A DNA stretch of 64,000 bases from CAWAMR01 sp963783095 (GTDB taxonomy: Bacteria; Planctomycetota; Planctomycetia; Gemmatales; Gemmataceae). The stretch lies in assembly GCA_963783095.1 (NCBI GenBank), contig CAWAMR010000016.1, positions 1 to 64,000 on the forward strand, written 5' to 3'. This document shows positions 25,835-34,490 of this stretch, piece by piece. Below the pieces are notes generated by a model. The model was not told where the DNA came from, searched no databases, and worked only from the letters and a program-made list of their open reading frames with translations. Each line of letters starts with the position of its first letter. Positions within the stretch are counted from its first letter, which is position 1. A program made the position numbers and the translations under genes.

Positions 25835-26641
25835 TTACTTTTTTGGCTCTGGGTCAATCTCCTTAGTACCCGGTACGGGCTTCGGTTCGGCTGTTTTGGC
25901 CTGGCCGTCGCGTTTTCGTTTCTCGGCGATCAACTCGGCCGCTTGCTCCTTAGTGGTAACGAAAAAGGCATCTCCCTTGGCGACAACTTTGAGATCAACG
26001 CTGGCAGCGAGCAACTCGATTGCAGTTTCGAAGGGAATGTTCGCCACTTTCATGGTGATTTCCTGCGCCGGGATTTTCTCCGAAACCAAGAGCGACAGCA
26101 CGACAGAACGATTGTGTTTTTCCGCCAATTCCTCGAGCGCCTTGGAGAATGGAATTTTCTTGAAGTTGCAATGGACCAGCGGCATGAGATCGCGTCGGTC
26201 CTCTTCACCGAGTCCCAATGCGCGTTTAAATGGCCCAGATGGAACGATCTCGATGAACTCCTTGCCGACCAAGTAAACTCCGTCCAGTTGCTCGACGACC
26301 AATTGAAGGATAGTTGAGAGAGGAACGTCGGTCAGCTTGCCCGGAAGTTTGATCGCTGGAAGGCGATCGAGATCGAACATTCCCAATGTTTCAATTCTGA
26401 ACTGTTTCTCGTTGACCAGAATAGTAACTTTCTTGGAGGGATCTTTCTCATACCCCGGAAGGCTGCTGAGCTCTTCAAGAGTGCGCAACAAGATCGCCAA
26501 TGGTGCTTCTTCCACTTCAAGAGATACTTTCGCATTGAGGCGAGAGAGGAGAAACTCATAGCGTTTCTCATCAGCCCGAGCGGCCGAAACCGTCGTGAGC
26601 AGAAACGCCAGACAACCTACACAGGCATGGATTCGCGTCAT
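25835..26641 (-). CDS. Secreted protein with STN/secretin-like repeats
   Basis: This 268-residue protein has a signal peptide (IHACVGCLAFLLTTVSAARA). Two similar alpha/beta modules follow, SLEVEEAPLAILLRTLEEL...TILVNEKQF with LTDVPLSTILQLVVEQL, and LVHCNFKKIPFSKALEELA...ITMKVANIPFETAIELLA. Each has the pattern of a short secretin/TonB N-terminal (STN) domain (F-x-x-x-P-x-x-x-A-L-x-x-L ... V-S-L-x-V-x-N-x-P-x-x-x-A-L). The C-terminus is a Lys/Pro/Glu-rich tail. A role in envelope or secretion assemblies is inferred only from the fold. No secretin gene is adjacent. Confidence 0.6.
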   Translation of the reverse strand: MTRIHACVGCLAFLLTTVSAARADEKRYEFLLSRLNAKVSLEVEEAPLAILLRTLEELSSLPGYEKDPSKKVTILVNEKQFRIETLGMFDLDRLPAIKLPGKLTDVPLSTILQLVVEQLDGVYLVGKEFIEIVPSGPFKRALGLGEEDRRDLMPLVHCNFKKIPFSKALEELAEKHNRSVVLSLLVSEKIPAQEITMKVANIPFETAIELLAASVDLKVVAKGDAFFVTTKEQAAELIAEKRKRDGQAKTAEPKPVPGTKEIDPEPKK

Positions 26642-26683
26642 CGTTTTCTCCAGTTGAAGATCACTGTAATAATGACAGGGGCA

Positions 26684-26747
26684 GTCGTAGCGGCAGCTTC
26701 CAGCCGCCGTGAGTTTTCTGACGGCGGCTGGAAGCCGCCGCTACGAC
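26684..26747. repeat. 27-bp inverted repeat of the GTCGTAGCGGC family
   Basis: The arms (26684-26710 and 26721-26747) match with a single mismatch around a ten-base loop, giving a very stable hairpin. It is followed by CCCCAGAGAATGTGG, as in the tract at the start of the window. It lies upstream of the STN-like gene and downstream of the Ser/Thr kinase. Confidence 0.85.
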
Positions 26748-26802
26748 CCCCAGAGAATGTGGTTACACCCTGCAGGTTCAGTAAACGCTTGGAAGGTTTG
26801 TC

Positions 26803-27809
26803 CTACCCTGGCAGAAAACTCAGTTTCTTGCCGGCCCGGTTAAGGATGTCGAGCTCGTGAATGAATTCCGCGCAGGACTGATAACGATGATCGAGATTCT
26901 TTTCGATCATTCGGGCCAGTATTCGGTTCAGCGCGGGCGGCAATTTGGGATTCACCTCGGTAGCCAGGGGGAACTTTCCGCCTTCCTTGGCCAGGATCAT
27001 TTGCAGCAGATTGCCGGCTTCAAAAGGCGGCTTGCCGGTCAAACAGTGATAGAAGACGCAGCCGAGCGCATAAATGTCGCTGCGCGCATCGACGCGCTGG
27101 CATCGCGCGCCTGTTCCGGGGCGGCATAGAGCGGTGTACCGATTCCGGTGCCCGTCCGGGTCAACGACGTGTCGCTGTCATCCGTGGTTCGCGCCAGACC
27201 GAGATCGGTCAGTTTGAGTAAGCCCATTTTGTTGAACAGAATATTGTCGGGCTTGACGTCGCGATGCACCAGGTTTTGCTCGTGCGCATATTGCAGGGCC
27301 GAAGCGCAAGTGCCAGCGATCGAGATCGCATCGCCGACCGCCAGCGTGCCCAGCTTTTCGAGATAGTGAGACAGATTCCCGGCATCCGCCAATTCCATGG
27401 CCAGATAGGTGAATCCGTGCGCCTCACCCGCGGCGAGATAGCGAACGATGTGGGGATGGTTGAGTCGGGCCAGAATGCGCGTTTCCCGACGGAATCGGTC
27501 AATGAAGCCGGGCTGTTTGGCGACCGCCTGCGTAACCACCTTCAGGGCCACCAATCGTTTCGTGGTGATTTGCTGCGCTTTGTAGACGGTGCCCATGCCG
27601 CCTTCGCCCAGCTTGGCGACCAGACGAAAATCGCCGAGCGTGGTGAGTTTGACTTTGGTCACCGGCTTCGATCCCGGCGGTGGCGGAGGAGCAGGAGTGA
27701 AGTCCATTGCCTGAAACGCCCGAGTCTCTTCGGATTCGGGCGGCAATACTGCCAGCGACTCTTTGGTATCTTCGAGCGGCTTGTCGGATGAAGGAGTGGC
27801 CATCGCCAT
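26803..27809 (-). CDS. Cytosolic Ser/Thr protein kinase (one frameshift)
   Basis: This is a Hanks-type kinase of about 335 residues with an unstructured Pro/Glu-rich N-terminus and no membrane segment. Seen are the glycine loop KLGEGGMGTVYKA, VALKVV (ATP Lys), HPHIVRYLAAGEAHG, the catalytic loop LVHRDVKPDNILFN, KLTDLGLAR (DFG replaced by DLG, common in this clade), GTPLYAAPEQARDA and LTGKPPF. The frame breaks near 27100 within the activation/P+1 region (at AGCGCGTCG); one missing C restores A-S-R-V-D-A-R-S-D-I-Y-A-L-G-C. Substrate unknown. It is divergent from moeA. The start at 27809 is an ATG; MAMATPSSD could also begin at 27803. Confidence 0.85.
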
Positions 27810-28036
27810 TACCGATCTTCGCAAAACGGGTCGAGCGAGCACGAGTTGGAGAATAAGGGGTTTATCATACCTCTCGCCGGAGTAGTTGCAAGAATATTCC
27901 AGGTATCGATTTTTTCTTCCTCGCGATCGGGGTCGGCCGATACAAATCATTCCACAAGAAGAGCCTGAGCACCGCTGCCTTTCCTGGAATAATAGAATGG
28001 AAATAAGTGAGACTGTTAGGCAAGGAGTCTTTCTCG

Positions 28037-29245
28037 ATGCTGCCGGTGGCCGATGCTGTGTCTACCATTCTGCGCTGTTCGCAGCCTTTGCACCCGGAAG
28101 TCGTTGCGCTCACTGCTGAGGCAGTGGGACAAGTTCTCGCCGAGGACGTGAAGAGCGATATCGATTCTCCGCCCTTTTCCAAGGCGTTGATGGATGGCTA
28201 TGCCGTCCGATCCAGCGATCTTGCCACTTTACCTGTGACGCTTCAGGTCATCGAAGAAATCGCCGCAGGGAAGTTGCCTTTGAAAACCGTGGGTGTGGGT
28301 GAGGCGAGCCGAATCTATACCGGCGCTGCGATTCCCAAAGGTGCCGATGCCGTGGTTCCGCAAGAATGGACGCAGGCCCCTGCAACCGAGCAAGTTCAAG
28401 TTACACGTACCATCAAAGCGGGACAATTCGTCCTGGAGCAGGGGCGTGAAATGCGCTCCGGCGAGATGATACTTGAAGCCGGGACCATCCTTCATCCTCA
28501 GGTATTCGGCATTCTCGCAGCGGTGGGCCGGACGACCGTGAATGTCTATCCCCGGCCGAGCGTCGCGATTCTTTCAACCGGCGATGAACTCGTTGAACCA
28601 ACGATGCTGCCTGGTCCGGGGCAAATTCGCAACTCCAATGGGACCATGCTCATCGGTCAAGCCGCGCGGGCGGGTTGTTTGCCCAGGTATCTCGGTGTCG
28701 CTCGCGATGCTGCCGATTCGCTTCAAGCAGTTCTGCGGACGGCCATCGAGTCGGCGAATGTAGTGATCCTTTCCGGGGGTGTCTCGGTAGGGAAATTCGA
28801 TCTCGTGCCGGGCATCTTGGGGCAACTCGGTGCGACGATTCATTTTCATCAAATCGCCATGAAGCCGGGCAAGCCGCTGCTGTTTGCAACGCGCGAGGAT
28901 ACTTTGATCTTCGGCTTGCCGGGCAATCCGGTGAGCAGCTTTGTCTGTTTCGAGTTGTTCATTCGTCCCGCCCTTCGGAAACTGGCAGGATTTACCAAAC
29001 CGGAGCCGAATCGTCTTCAGCTGCCGCTGGCGGAACCTCTGAGGACGGAAACGGATCGTCCCACCTACTGGCCTGCGCAACTGCAAACGGAAGGCGATCG
29101 GACGGTAGTAAGACCTTTACCCTGGTTCGGTTCCGCGGATTTGCGTGCCTTGCTTAAGGCCGATGCCTTGATTGAGTTGCCGGTCGGGAAACTCGATTAT
29201 CCCATTGGAAGCATAGTTCCGGTAGTCTGTCTACAATTAAACTGA
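28037..29245 (+). CDS. moeA: Molybdopterin molybdotransferase MoeA
   Basis: This protein of about 402 residues inserts molybdate into adenylated molybdopterin to make molybdenum cofactor in the cytoplasm. Recognisable MoeA blocks are FSKALMDGYAV, IYTGAAIPKGADAVV (substrate loop), SVAILSTGDELVEP, GQIRNSNGTML, VVILSGGVSVGKFDLV, MKPGKPLLFA and the signature GLPGNPVSSFVCFELF. The start at 28037 is supported by AAGGAG ten bases upstream; an in-frame alternative at 28007 lacks this. The gene is intact. Selenium-dependent molybdoenzymes such as formate dehydrogenase are common MoeA clients, relevant given the candidate selenoproteins, but none is in the window. Confidence 0.93.
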   Translation: MLPVADAVSTILRCSQPLHPEVVALTAEAVGQVLAEDVKSDIDSPPFSKALMDGYAVRSSDLATLPVTLQVIEEIAAGKLPLKTVGVGEASRIYTGAAIPKGADAVVPQEWTQAPATEQVQVTRTIKAGQFVLEQGREMRSGEMILEAGTILHPQVFGILAAVGRTTVNVYPRPSVAILSTGDELVEPTMLPGPGQIRNSNGTMLIGQAARAGCLPRYLGVARDAADSLQAVLRTAIESANVVILSGGVSVGKFDLVPGILGQLGATIHFHQIAMKPGKPLLFATREDTLIFGLPGNPVSSFVCFELFIRPALRKLAGFTKPEPNRLQLPLAEPLRTETDRPTYWPAQLQTEGDRTVVRPLPWFGSADLRALLKADALIELPVGKLDYPIGSIVPVVCLQLN

Positions 29246-29283
29246 TAGTGTGACCGTGAATCTGTTGAATTCAGAGAACTAAC

Positions 29284-29408
29284 CACAGAGTCACAGAGAA
29301 CACAGAGAAAGCAAATACAGGGAAATGAAAACGAGAGAGAAGAATTGGAAGGAAAAGCCAACGCATACATAGTGAATTCTGTGTTTTTGTCTTCTCTGTG
29401 TCCTCTGT
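29284..29408. repeat. CACAGAG...CTCTGTG inverted-repeat element
   Basis: CACAGAGTCACAGAGAACACAGAGAA on the left is answered by TTCTCTGTGTCCTCTGT on the right, enclosing about 65 bases. Copies of this type (ACCACAGAGACACAGAG) are widespread intergenic repeats in several bacterial phyla (general knowledge). It directly follows moeA and could terminate its transcript. Confidence 0.6.
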
Positions 29409-29463
29409 ACTGCTAATGTCGAAAATCTTTGCGCCGTACAGAGATTTCAGGCGATTTCTCGCT

Positions 29464-29606
29464 GAAGGCGAGCGTCGGGGCGTTAGCCCGACGTGGGCTC
29501 CACCCACTGTTGCTTGGATTTAATTCAAGCGGCGAATGTCCGGAGCAAAGATGAGCGGTTCGACAGATGCAGTCCACGTCGGGCTAACGCCCCGACGCTC
29601 GCCTTC
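29464..29606. repeat. 33-bp perfect inverted repeats flanking 77 bp
   Basis: The left arm 29464-29496 (GAAGGCGAGCGTCGGGGCG...) and right arm 29574-29606 are exact reverse complements and extend further with one mismatch. The 77-base centre has no coding signature. The architecture (long perfect terminal inverted repeats, small non-coding core) is that of a miniature inverted-repeat element or a cruciform-forming repeat. Confidence 0.85.
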
Positions 29607-29717
29607 GGCGAACCTTTGCATCCTTTGGTTGCGGCTACGCCGCGCTGTGACTTTGTGTTTAGTTCTCTGAATTTGAGAACTGGCCAAACAGACAGCCTTT
29701 TTTCGCAAGGATAGCGC

Positions 29718-31491
29718 ATGCTTCCCGCAATGGATACCAAAACTCCCCCGCGCAGTCTTTCTCCCGGCGATCTTGTCCGGACTATTGCTTTTCACGGCCT
29801 ATTTTCCGCTCTCTTTGGGTTGGATGGCCTGGTTTGCTCTGGTGCCGTTCCTGACCTTGATCCGCGCTGATGTTCGTCCACGACGCCTCTATTTCGCCGC
29901 GTTTGTAGGCGCTTTGGCCTTCTATCTTCCGGCGATTCAGTGGATGCGCATGGCGCATCCCGCGATGTATGCGACCTGGATCGGTCTGGCGATTTACTGC
30001 GGCATCTACTTCCCGATCGGGCTCTGGCTCATCCGAATTCAATATCGTGCCCGTATACCGCTCTGGATTTCGGTTCCTGCCGTCTGGGTTGGCTTCGAGT
30101 ATTTTCGTGCCCACTTCCCAACCGGTTTCTCGTGGATGGAGCCTATGGGTATCGTGCATCGAATCGGTTTCGGCTGGTATTTTCTGGGTTATAGCCAGCA
30201 CGATTTTCTCCCGATGATCCAGATTGCGGACGTCACGGGTGTTTATGGAGTGTCCTTCCTGGTTGCCCTGGTCAATGTGACGATTCTCTTGTGGTGGAAT
30301 CGCTGGCGCGATAGCACGCTTCCCCGTCCCGTCCTGGCGACCGCCGTCACGACGCTGCTTCTGGGCGCAAGCCTCGGTTACGGTTTGCTCCAGCTCAACC
30401 ACGAGCCGTTTAGCGATGGCCCGCGCGTTGCATTATTGCAAGGCAATGTGCCGCAAGATGTGAAGATGACCGATGGAACCTTCCTGACAAAGCACTACTT
30501 CAACCTTTGGATGAAAGCAACGCTCGATGCCGACGTGCAACCCGATCTGACGATCTTTCCCGAAACGAGTATTGCAGATGAATGGGTCGAGAAAGGCCCA
30601 GGTGTGACCGCGCCACACCTTCCTCGTTTCTACAGCTTGATCGACGACAAAGACGACAGTTTTGAATTGCAGCGATTGCTGGGTGCAAAAAATCGGGAAT
30701 ACTCGCAGAGTGGACGCCATTTGGGTTGCCTGTGTGTCGGGGGAGGAATGATCGCGGGGCCGACCTGGCATGAATTGTTCTGGAATAAAATCCAACAACC
30801 TGTTCTCTACGGTTTGAGCTGTTTAGAGGTGTTTGGCAAGAATAGTGAAAACAAGTACAATTCCGCACTGTTGATGACCAGAGTTGATCGGCCAGTAGCA
30901 CGTTACGATAAGATGCACCTCGTCCCATTCGGCGAGTATGTCCCGTTGAAGAACGTGTTTCCATTCCTATCCCATTTTACGCCTTATAGCCACGACAACC
31001 TCTGCACGCCCGGCTCGCACTGGACACGGTTTCCCATCCGCGTCAATGAGAAGGTATTCAACTTCGGCTGCATCATCTGTTACGAAGACAGCGACCCTGC
31101 TCTGGCTCGTCGCTATGCGCTGCCGGCGCTGGAAGGTCCACCGGTTGACTTCCTGGTCAACATCTCCAACGACGGCTGGTTCGACGGCACACCCGAACAC
31201 GAGGAGCATCTCGCCATCTGTCGATTCCGGGCGATCGAAACCCGCCGATCGGTCGTTCGTGCCGTGAATATGGGCATCTCGGCGATCATCGATCCGGATG
31301 GCCGGGTGATCAAGATTCCTGGAGAAACCTGGCACTCCTCCAAGAAAGTCGAGGCCGTGGTGACAGGCATTGTGCCGATCGATCGTCGCTCGAGCATTTT
31401 TGCCGTCATCGGCGATGCGCTGCCGCTGTTGTGCTGGTTGGCCACCGTAACGGGACTGGCATTAGCAATCATCCGTGGCCGACGAAAATGA
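29718..31491 (+). CDS. lnt: Apolipoprotein N-acyltransferase (one frameshift near start)
   Basis: Inner-membrane enzyme that N-acylates the lipoprotein N-terminal Cys. The N-terminal half has about six membrane helices (LLLFTAYFPLSLGWMAWFAL, FPTGFSWMEP). The nitrilase-like periplasmic domain shows VALLQGNVPQDVK, LTIFPETSI (catalytic Glu), YDKMHLVPFGEYVPL (catalytic Lys), FNFGCIICYEDSDP (catalytic Cys) and VNISNDGWFDGTPEHEEHL. A C-terminal membrane helix follows. The ATG at 29718 with AAGGA upstream reads M-L-P-A-M-D-T-K-T-P. One extra C in a five-C run at about 29751 then shifts into the frame of PRAVFLPAILSGLLLF. The length of about 590 residues is somewhat above typical (about 510). The stop overlaps the next gene (ATGA). 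Confidence 0.9.
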
Positions 31492-32323
31492 AAGCCTTAA
31501 CCTTGCTGCTGAAGAAACGTTGGCTTCGCAAAGTGCTGCTCTTCGTGATGGTTGTGTATATTGGGGTGGTGATCGGTATGTGGCTTCTCGAAAATCTGTT
31601 GGTGTTTCGCGGCGAAACCGCCAGGGAGAACTGGCAAGATCCACCCATTGCGCGCATTGAGGAAGTGATATTCTCGACCGCTGGTGGCATCCGGATTCAT
31701 GCCTGGTATTTGCCGTCACTTCCGGGCAATGGTGCGATGTTGATCTGTCACGGCAACGGCGGCAATATCAGCTATCGGGGCGACAGTTTGCAACGGTTTC
31801 AGGAACATTTAGGCTGTAGCGTTCTGATTTTTGACTATCCCGGTTATGGCAAAAGCGAGGGAAAACCAACGGAGGCGGGTTGCTATGCCTCCGCCGAAGC
31901 GGGGCTTCGGTGGTTGACCGAACAGCAAAAAATTCCTGCGAATCGAATCATTCTCTACGGCGAATCGCTGGGGGGCGGCGTTGCCGTGGAAATGGCGTGC
32001 CGGCACGACCATCGGCGCTGGTGCTGACCAAGACATTCACTTCATTGCCGGCAGTGGCGCAACGAATGTACCGCTGGCTGCCCGTCAAATGGTTGATGCG
32101 AAACCGCTTCGATAACCTGGCGAAAATCGGTAACTGTCGCCGTCCGGTGTTCATCGCCAACGGCACGCACGACACGCTGGTTCCTTATGCCCAGGGAGAA
32201 GAATTGTTTCGCGCAGCCAACGAGCCGAAGTTTTTCTTTCCGCTGCAAGACCACGACCACAGCGACAAGTTGCCCGATGAGTTCATGATCGCGTTACGGC
32301 GGTTTATCGCAGAAAACCCATAA
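31488..32323 (+). CDS. Membrane-anchored alpha/beta hydrolase (one frameshift)
   Basis: This protein of about 278 residues has an N-terminal membrane helix (VLLFVMVVYIGVVIGMWLLE) and an alpha/beta-hydrolase fold: the oxyanion-region GAMLICHGNGGNISYRG, LIFDYPGYGKSEGKPTE, nucleophile elbow LYGESLGGGVAVEMA (Ser), RPVFIANGTHDTLVPYAQGEE (Asp) and DHDHSDKLP (His). It resembles the ABHD13/BEM46-type family. One missing C at about 32008 (GACCATCGGCGC) breaks the frame. The ATG at 31488 overlaps the lnt stop, so the two are translationally coupled, and a role in envelope lipid or lipoprotein metabolism is plausible. Confidence 0.82.
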
Positions 32324-32324
32324 T

Positions 32325-32475
32325 CGGGGCGCGAGATGCGGGGCGCAGGGCGCGAAAAATGCAAAAAAGAGACTCTCGAACCTTGCTTGCGCTGCGGGCT
32401 CCCGTCCGAACGGGTCCGGGGAGTCCGCAGCGCAAGCAAGGGTTGAAATCTTTGTTTTTTGCGCCCCCATCCCGA
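32325..32475. repeat. Nested inverted-repeat element between convergent genes
   Basis: The inner hairpin 32379-32403 / 32418-32444 (CTTGCTTGCGCTGCGG... and its complement, about 25 bp with one indel and one mismatch) sits inside outer complementary blocks (GATGCGGGGCGC...GCAAAAAA and TTTTTTGCGCCCCCATC). It fills the gap between the convergent hydrolase and dehydrogenase stops and should terminate both. The outer GATGCGGGGCGC block resembles the recD2 insert. Confidence 0.75.
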
Positions 32476-32476
32476 T

Positions 32477-33466
32477 TTACCACTTGAACTTCGCACGCAC
32501 CTCCGGATTGACCATTTTCTCGCTCGGCCATTCGCCGCGACGCAGCGAAGCAATTGCTTCGGCCGCCGAACGAGCCATGTCTCCCAGCGATTGCCGATCG
32601 ACTCCCGCAGCATGGGGCGTCAACAAAACGTTGGGAAGTTTTAAGAGCGGGTTATCCTTGAGCGGAGGCTCCTGCTCGAACACGTCTAGTCCCGCACCCG
32701 CAACGGGTCCGTTTCGCAATGCTTCAATTAGATCGACCTCACATATCAGACCGCCACGCGAAGTATTGATCAGAAGAGATCCCGGTTTCATCTGGGCCAG
32801 CGTCGCCTTGTTCATGGTGTGTCGAGTCGCCGGCGTCGATGGCAAATGAAGCGAAAGGATATCGGACTCCCTCAACAGCTTCTCGAACGGTACGAGAGCG
32901 ATTCCGTGCGCAGGCGCAGAAATCCTTGTCGGGATAGGGATCGTAGGCGAGTAAGCGCATCTCGAAAGCCGTTGCACGAGTGGCCACTGCCTTACCGATC
33001 CGGCCCAGGCCGGCCAGACCAAGCGTCCGGCCCCGTACCGGCTCGCTCATGTGCAACGGCCAGGAGCCGTTGCGTACTGCTTCGTGTCGAATCTGCAGGT
33101 GGCGCGTCAATCCAAGGATGAGTGCAAAAGTGTGCTCGGCAACCGATCCCTGATTGGTATTCGGGGCGATCGTGACGGCGATACCGCGAGCCGTGGCTGC
33201 GGCGACATCGACGGCATCGTAACCCACACCGACTCGGGCGATCACTTTTAGTTTTGGGAAGGTGTCGAATAATTTTGCGTTATAGAGTTCCGACCCGGCG
33301 AGCGATGCCTCCACGCCATCAAGCGCAGCATACAGTTCCGCATCGGTAGGCTGGTTCAAGGGGGCATCCGCCGGGTAAACCGGGCTGAAGCCGGCCCCTT
33401 CCAACACATCGAGAAAGCGGGCTTTGAACCGAGCCACTTCGCAGAGGTAATTATAACTTTGGTCAT
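32477..33466 (-). CDS. NAD-dependent D-2-hydroxyacid dehydrogenase (two frameshifts)
   Basis: This protein of about 330 residues is of the SerA/phosphoglycerate-dehydrogenase-like family. It has FPKLKVIARVGVGYDAVDVAAA, the Rossmann GxGxxG in LGLAGLGRIGKAVATRA, SDILSLHLPSTPATRHTMN, the catalytic Arg in LLINTSRGGLICEVDLIEAL, Glu in GLDVFEQEPP and His in VLLTPHAAG. The start needs repair: ATG at 33466 gives MTKVIITSA, then one missing G near 33440 continues as EVARFKARFLDVLEGAGF. A second break lies at about 32920 (TGCGCAGGCGC). Substrate uncertain. Confidence 0.83.
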
Positions 33467-33544
33467 CAGGCCACACCAATGAGGAGAATAAGTTCGGTGG
33501 GTGTGACAATTCTTTCTGGCAAGTGGCGCGTCGCAACTTTTGTT

Positions 33545-33673
33545 CCCTCTCCCCTGTACTCAGGGGAGAGGGCTAGGGTGAGGGGAAAAGCCTCCCACCA
33601 TGAACAACGCGTCCGGGATGGTTGAAGGTTCGCCCCTCACCCTAACCCTCTCCCCTGAGTACAGGGGAGAGGG
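33545..33673. repeat. 41-bp inverted repeat (CCCTCTCCCCTGTACTCAGG type)
   Basis: The arms 33545-33585 and 33633-33673 match with one mismatch around 47 bases. Each arm contains a second small hairpin (CCCCTGTACTCAGGGG). CCCTCTCCCC...GGGGAGAGGGTTAGGGTGAGGG repeats are widespread in diverse bacteria (general knowledge). No gene is visible in it. Confidence 0.85.
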
Positions 33674-33785
33674 GATAATACCCAGATGGCATCTTGCCAG
33701 AAAAATTGCCGAACCCGGTTTGGGTTTGATGGTAGAAAAGATAGGGATTTCCGACGACTCAGCCACTATCGCGCCTTGGTCTGGT

Positions 33786-33840
33786 CCTAATCCTAATCGA
33801 ATTCAAATCCGAGTATGATTAGGATTAGGATTAGGATTAT
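33786..33840. repeat. CCTAAT/ATTAGG simple-sequence inverted repeat
   Basis: CCTAATCCTAATC at 33786-33798 is answered by four tandem GATTAG units at 33817-33840. Hexamer repeats on both sides allow either a hairpin or slippage. It lies just downstream of the RHH/zinc protein gene. Confidence 0.7.
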
Positions 33841-33889
33841 AAGGGTTAGCCAAGTTTGCGTGAAAAGTGAGTAGGGCGATAAGCAAAGA

Positions 33890-34348
33890 TCACGAATGTA
33901 GATGGACCTTTCGCATGTGGTCGGCGGCGGCTTCGTGCGGGATATGCCAGCCGCAATCGTCGCAGGAGGGCACTTCGGGGAAGCAGTCGGCACAGTACAA
34001 CGGCCCACCCCGGAAAAATTGCTCCAGCCGGCGCATATCCTCGGCGGGGACGCCTTCGAGATTCAGCGGAAAGGATTGCAACTCTTGGCAGCGCTCGCAG
34101 GGCCGAGTGTTCTGTTCGGTGATGATTGGCTTGTAATGAGTGTGCAGCCCGCGCGGCACCACGCCGGAGCCGGTACACAACGGGCAGGTCATGCCGCACT
34201 GTGCGACGATGGCACGCCGAATGAACTCGCTTTTGTTCGGCAGGTTGTTGAGAAAATCGGCGAGTTCCTCCTCGACTTTGAAGGCGACGATTTCGGTTTT
34301 CCCGGTTTTCCCGGAGGTTGTTTTGGGTTTCGATATTTTGCGAGCCAT
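33890..34348 (-). CDS. Ribbon-helix-helix-like protein with four CxxC knuckles
   Basis: This 152-residue protein has a Lys/Thr-rich start and then EIVAFKVEEELADFLNNLPNKSEFIRRAI, the strand-helix-helix pattern of MetJ/Arc/CopG-type ribbon-helix-helix DNA-binding domains. It continues with CPLCTGSG, CERC, CADC and CDDC, followed by two His-containing segments (GWHIPHEAAADHMRKVHLH). That is enough ligands for two zinc sites. A metal-responsive or redox-responsive transcriptional regulator is inferred. No target gene is evident nearby. The ATG at 34348 begins the basic arm; an upstream in-frame start would add 21 hydrophobic residues. Confidence 0.6.
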   Translation of the reverse strand: MARKISKPKTTSGKTGKTEIVAFKVEEELADFLNNLPNKSEFIRRAIVAQCGMTCPLCTGSGVVPRGLHTHYKPIITEQNTRPCERCQELQSFPLNLEGVPAEDMRRLEQFFRGGPLYCADCFPEVPSCDDCGWHIPHEAAADHMRKVHLHS

Positions 34349-34490
34349 ACATCCGCTCTTGAGACACAAAAAGAGATACCTTGATTGTATGATGGGTCCG
34401 CAGAATAACAAAAGAGCAAAGGAAGATGGTTCGAGGAATCAGACTTCGAAATCTGCAAACAAAGAAGGTATGAGAACCCGGAGGAGATTC

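Noticed and set aside
33785..33840. ATTAGG/CCTAAT hexamer array as a telomere-like or origin sequence
   Set aside because: It is only about 25 bases per side, lies between ordinary genes, and has no DnaA-box cluster.
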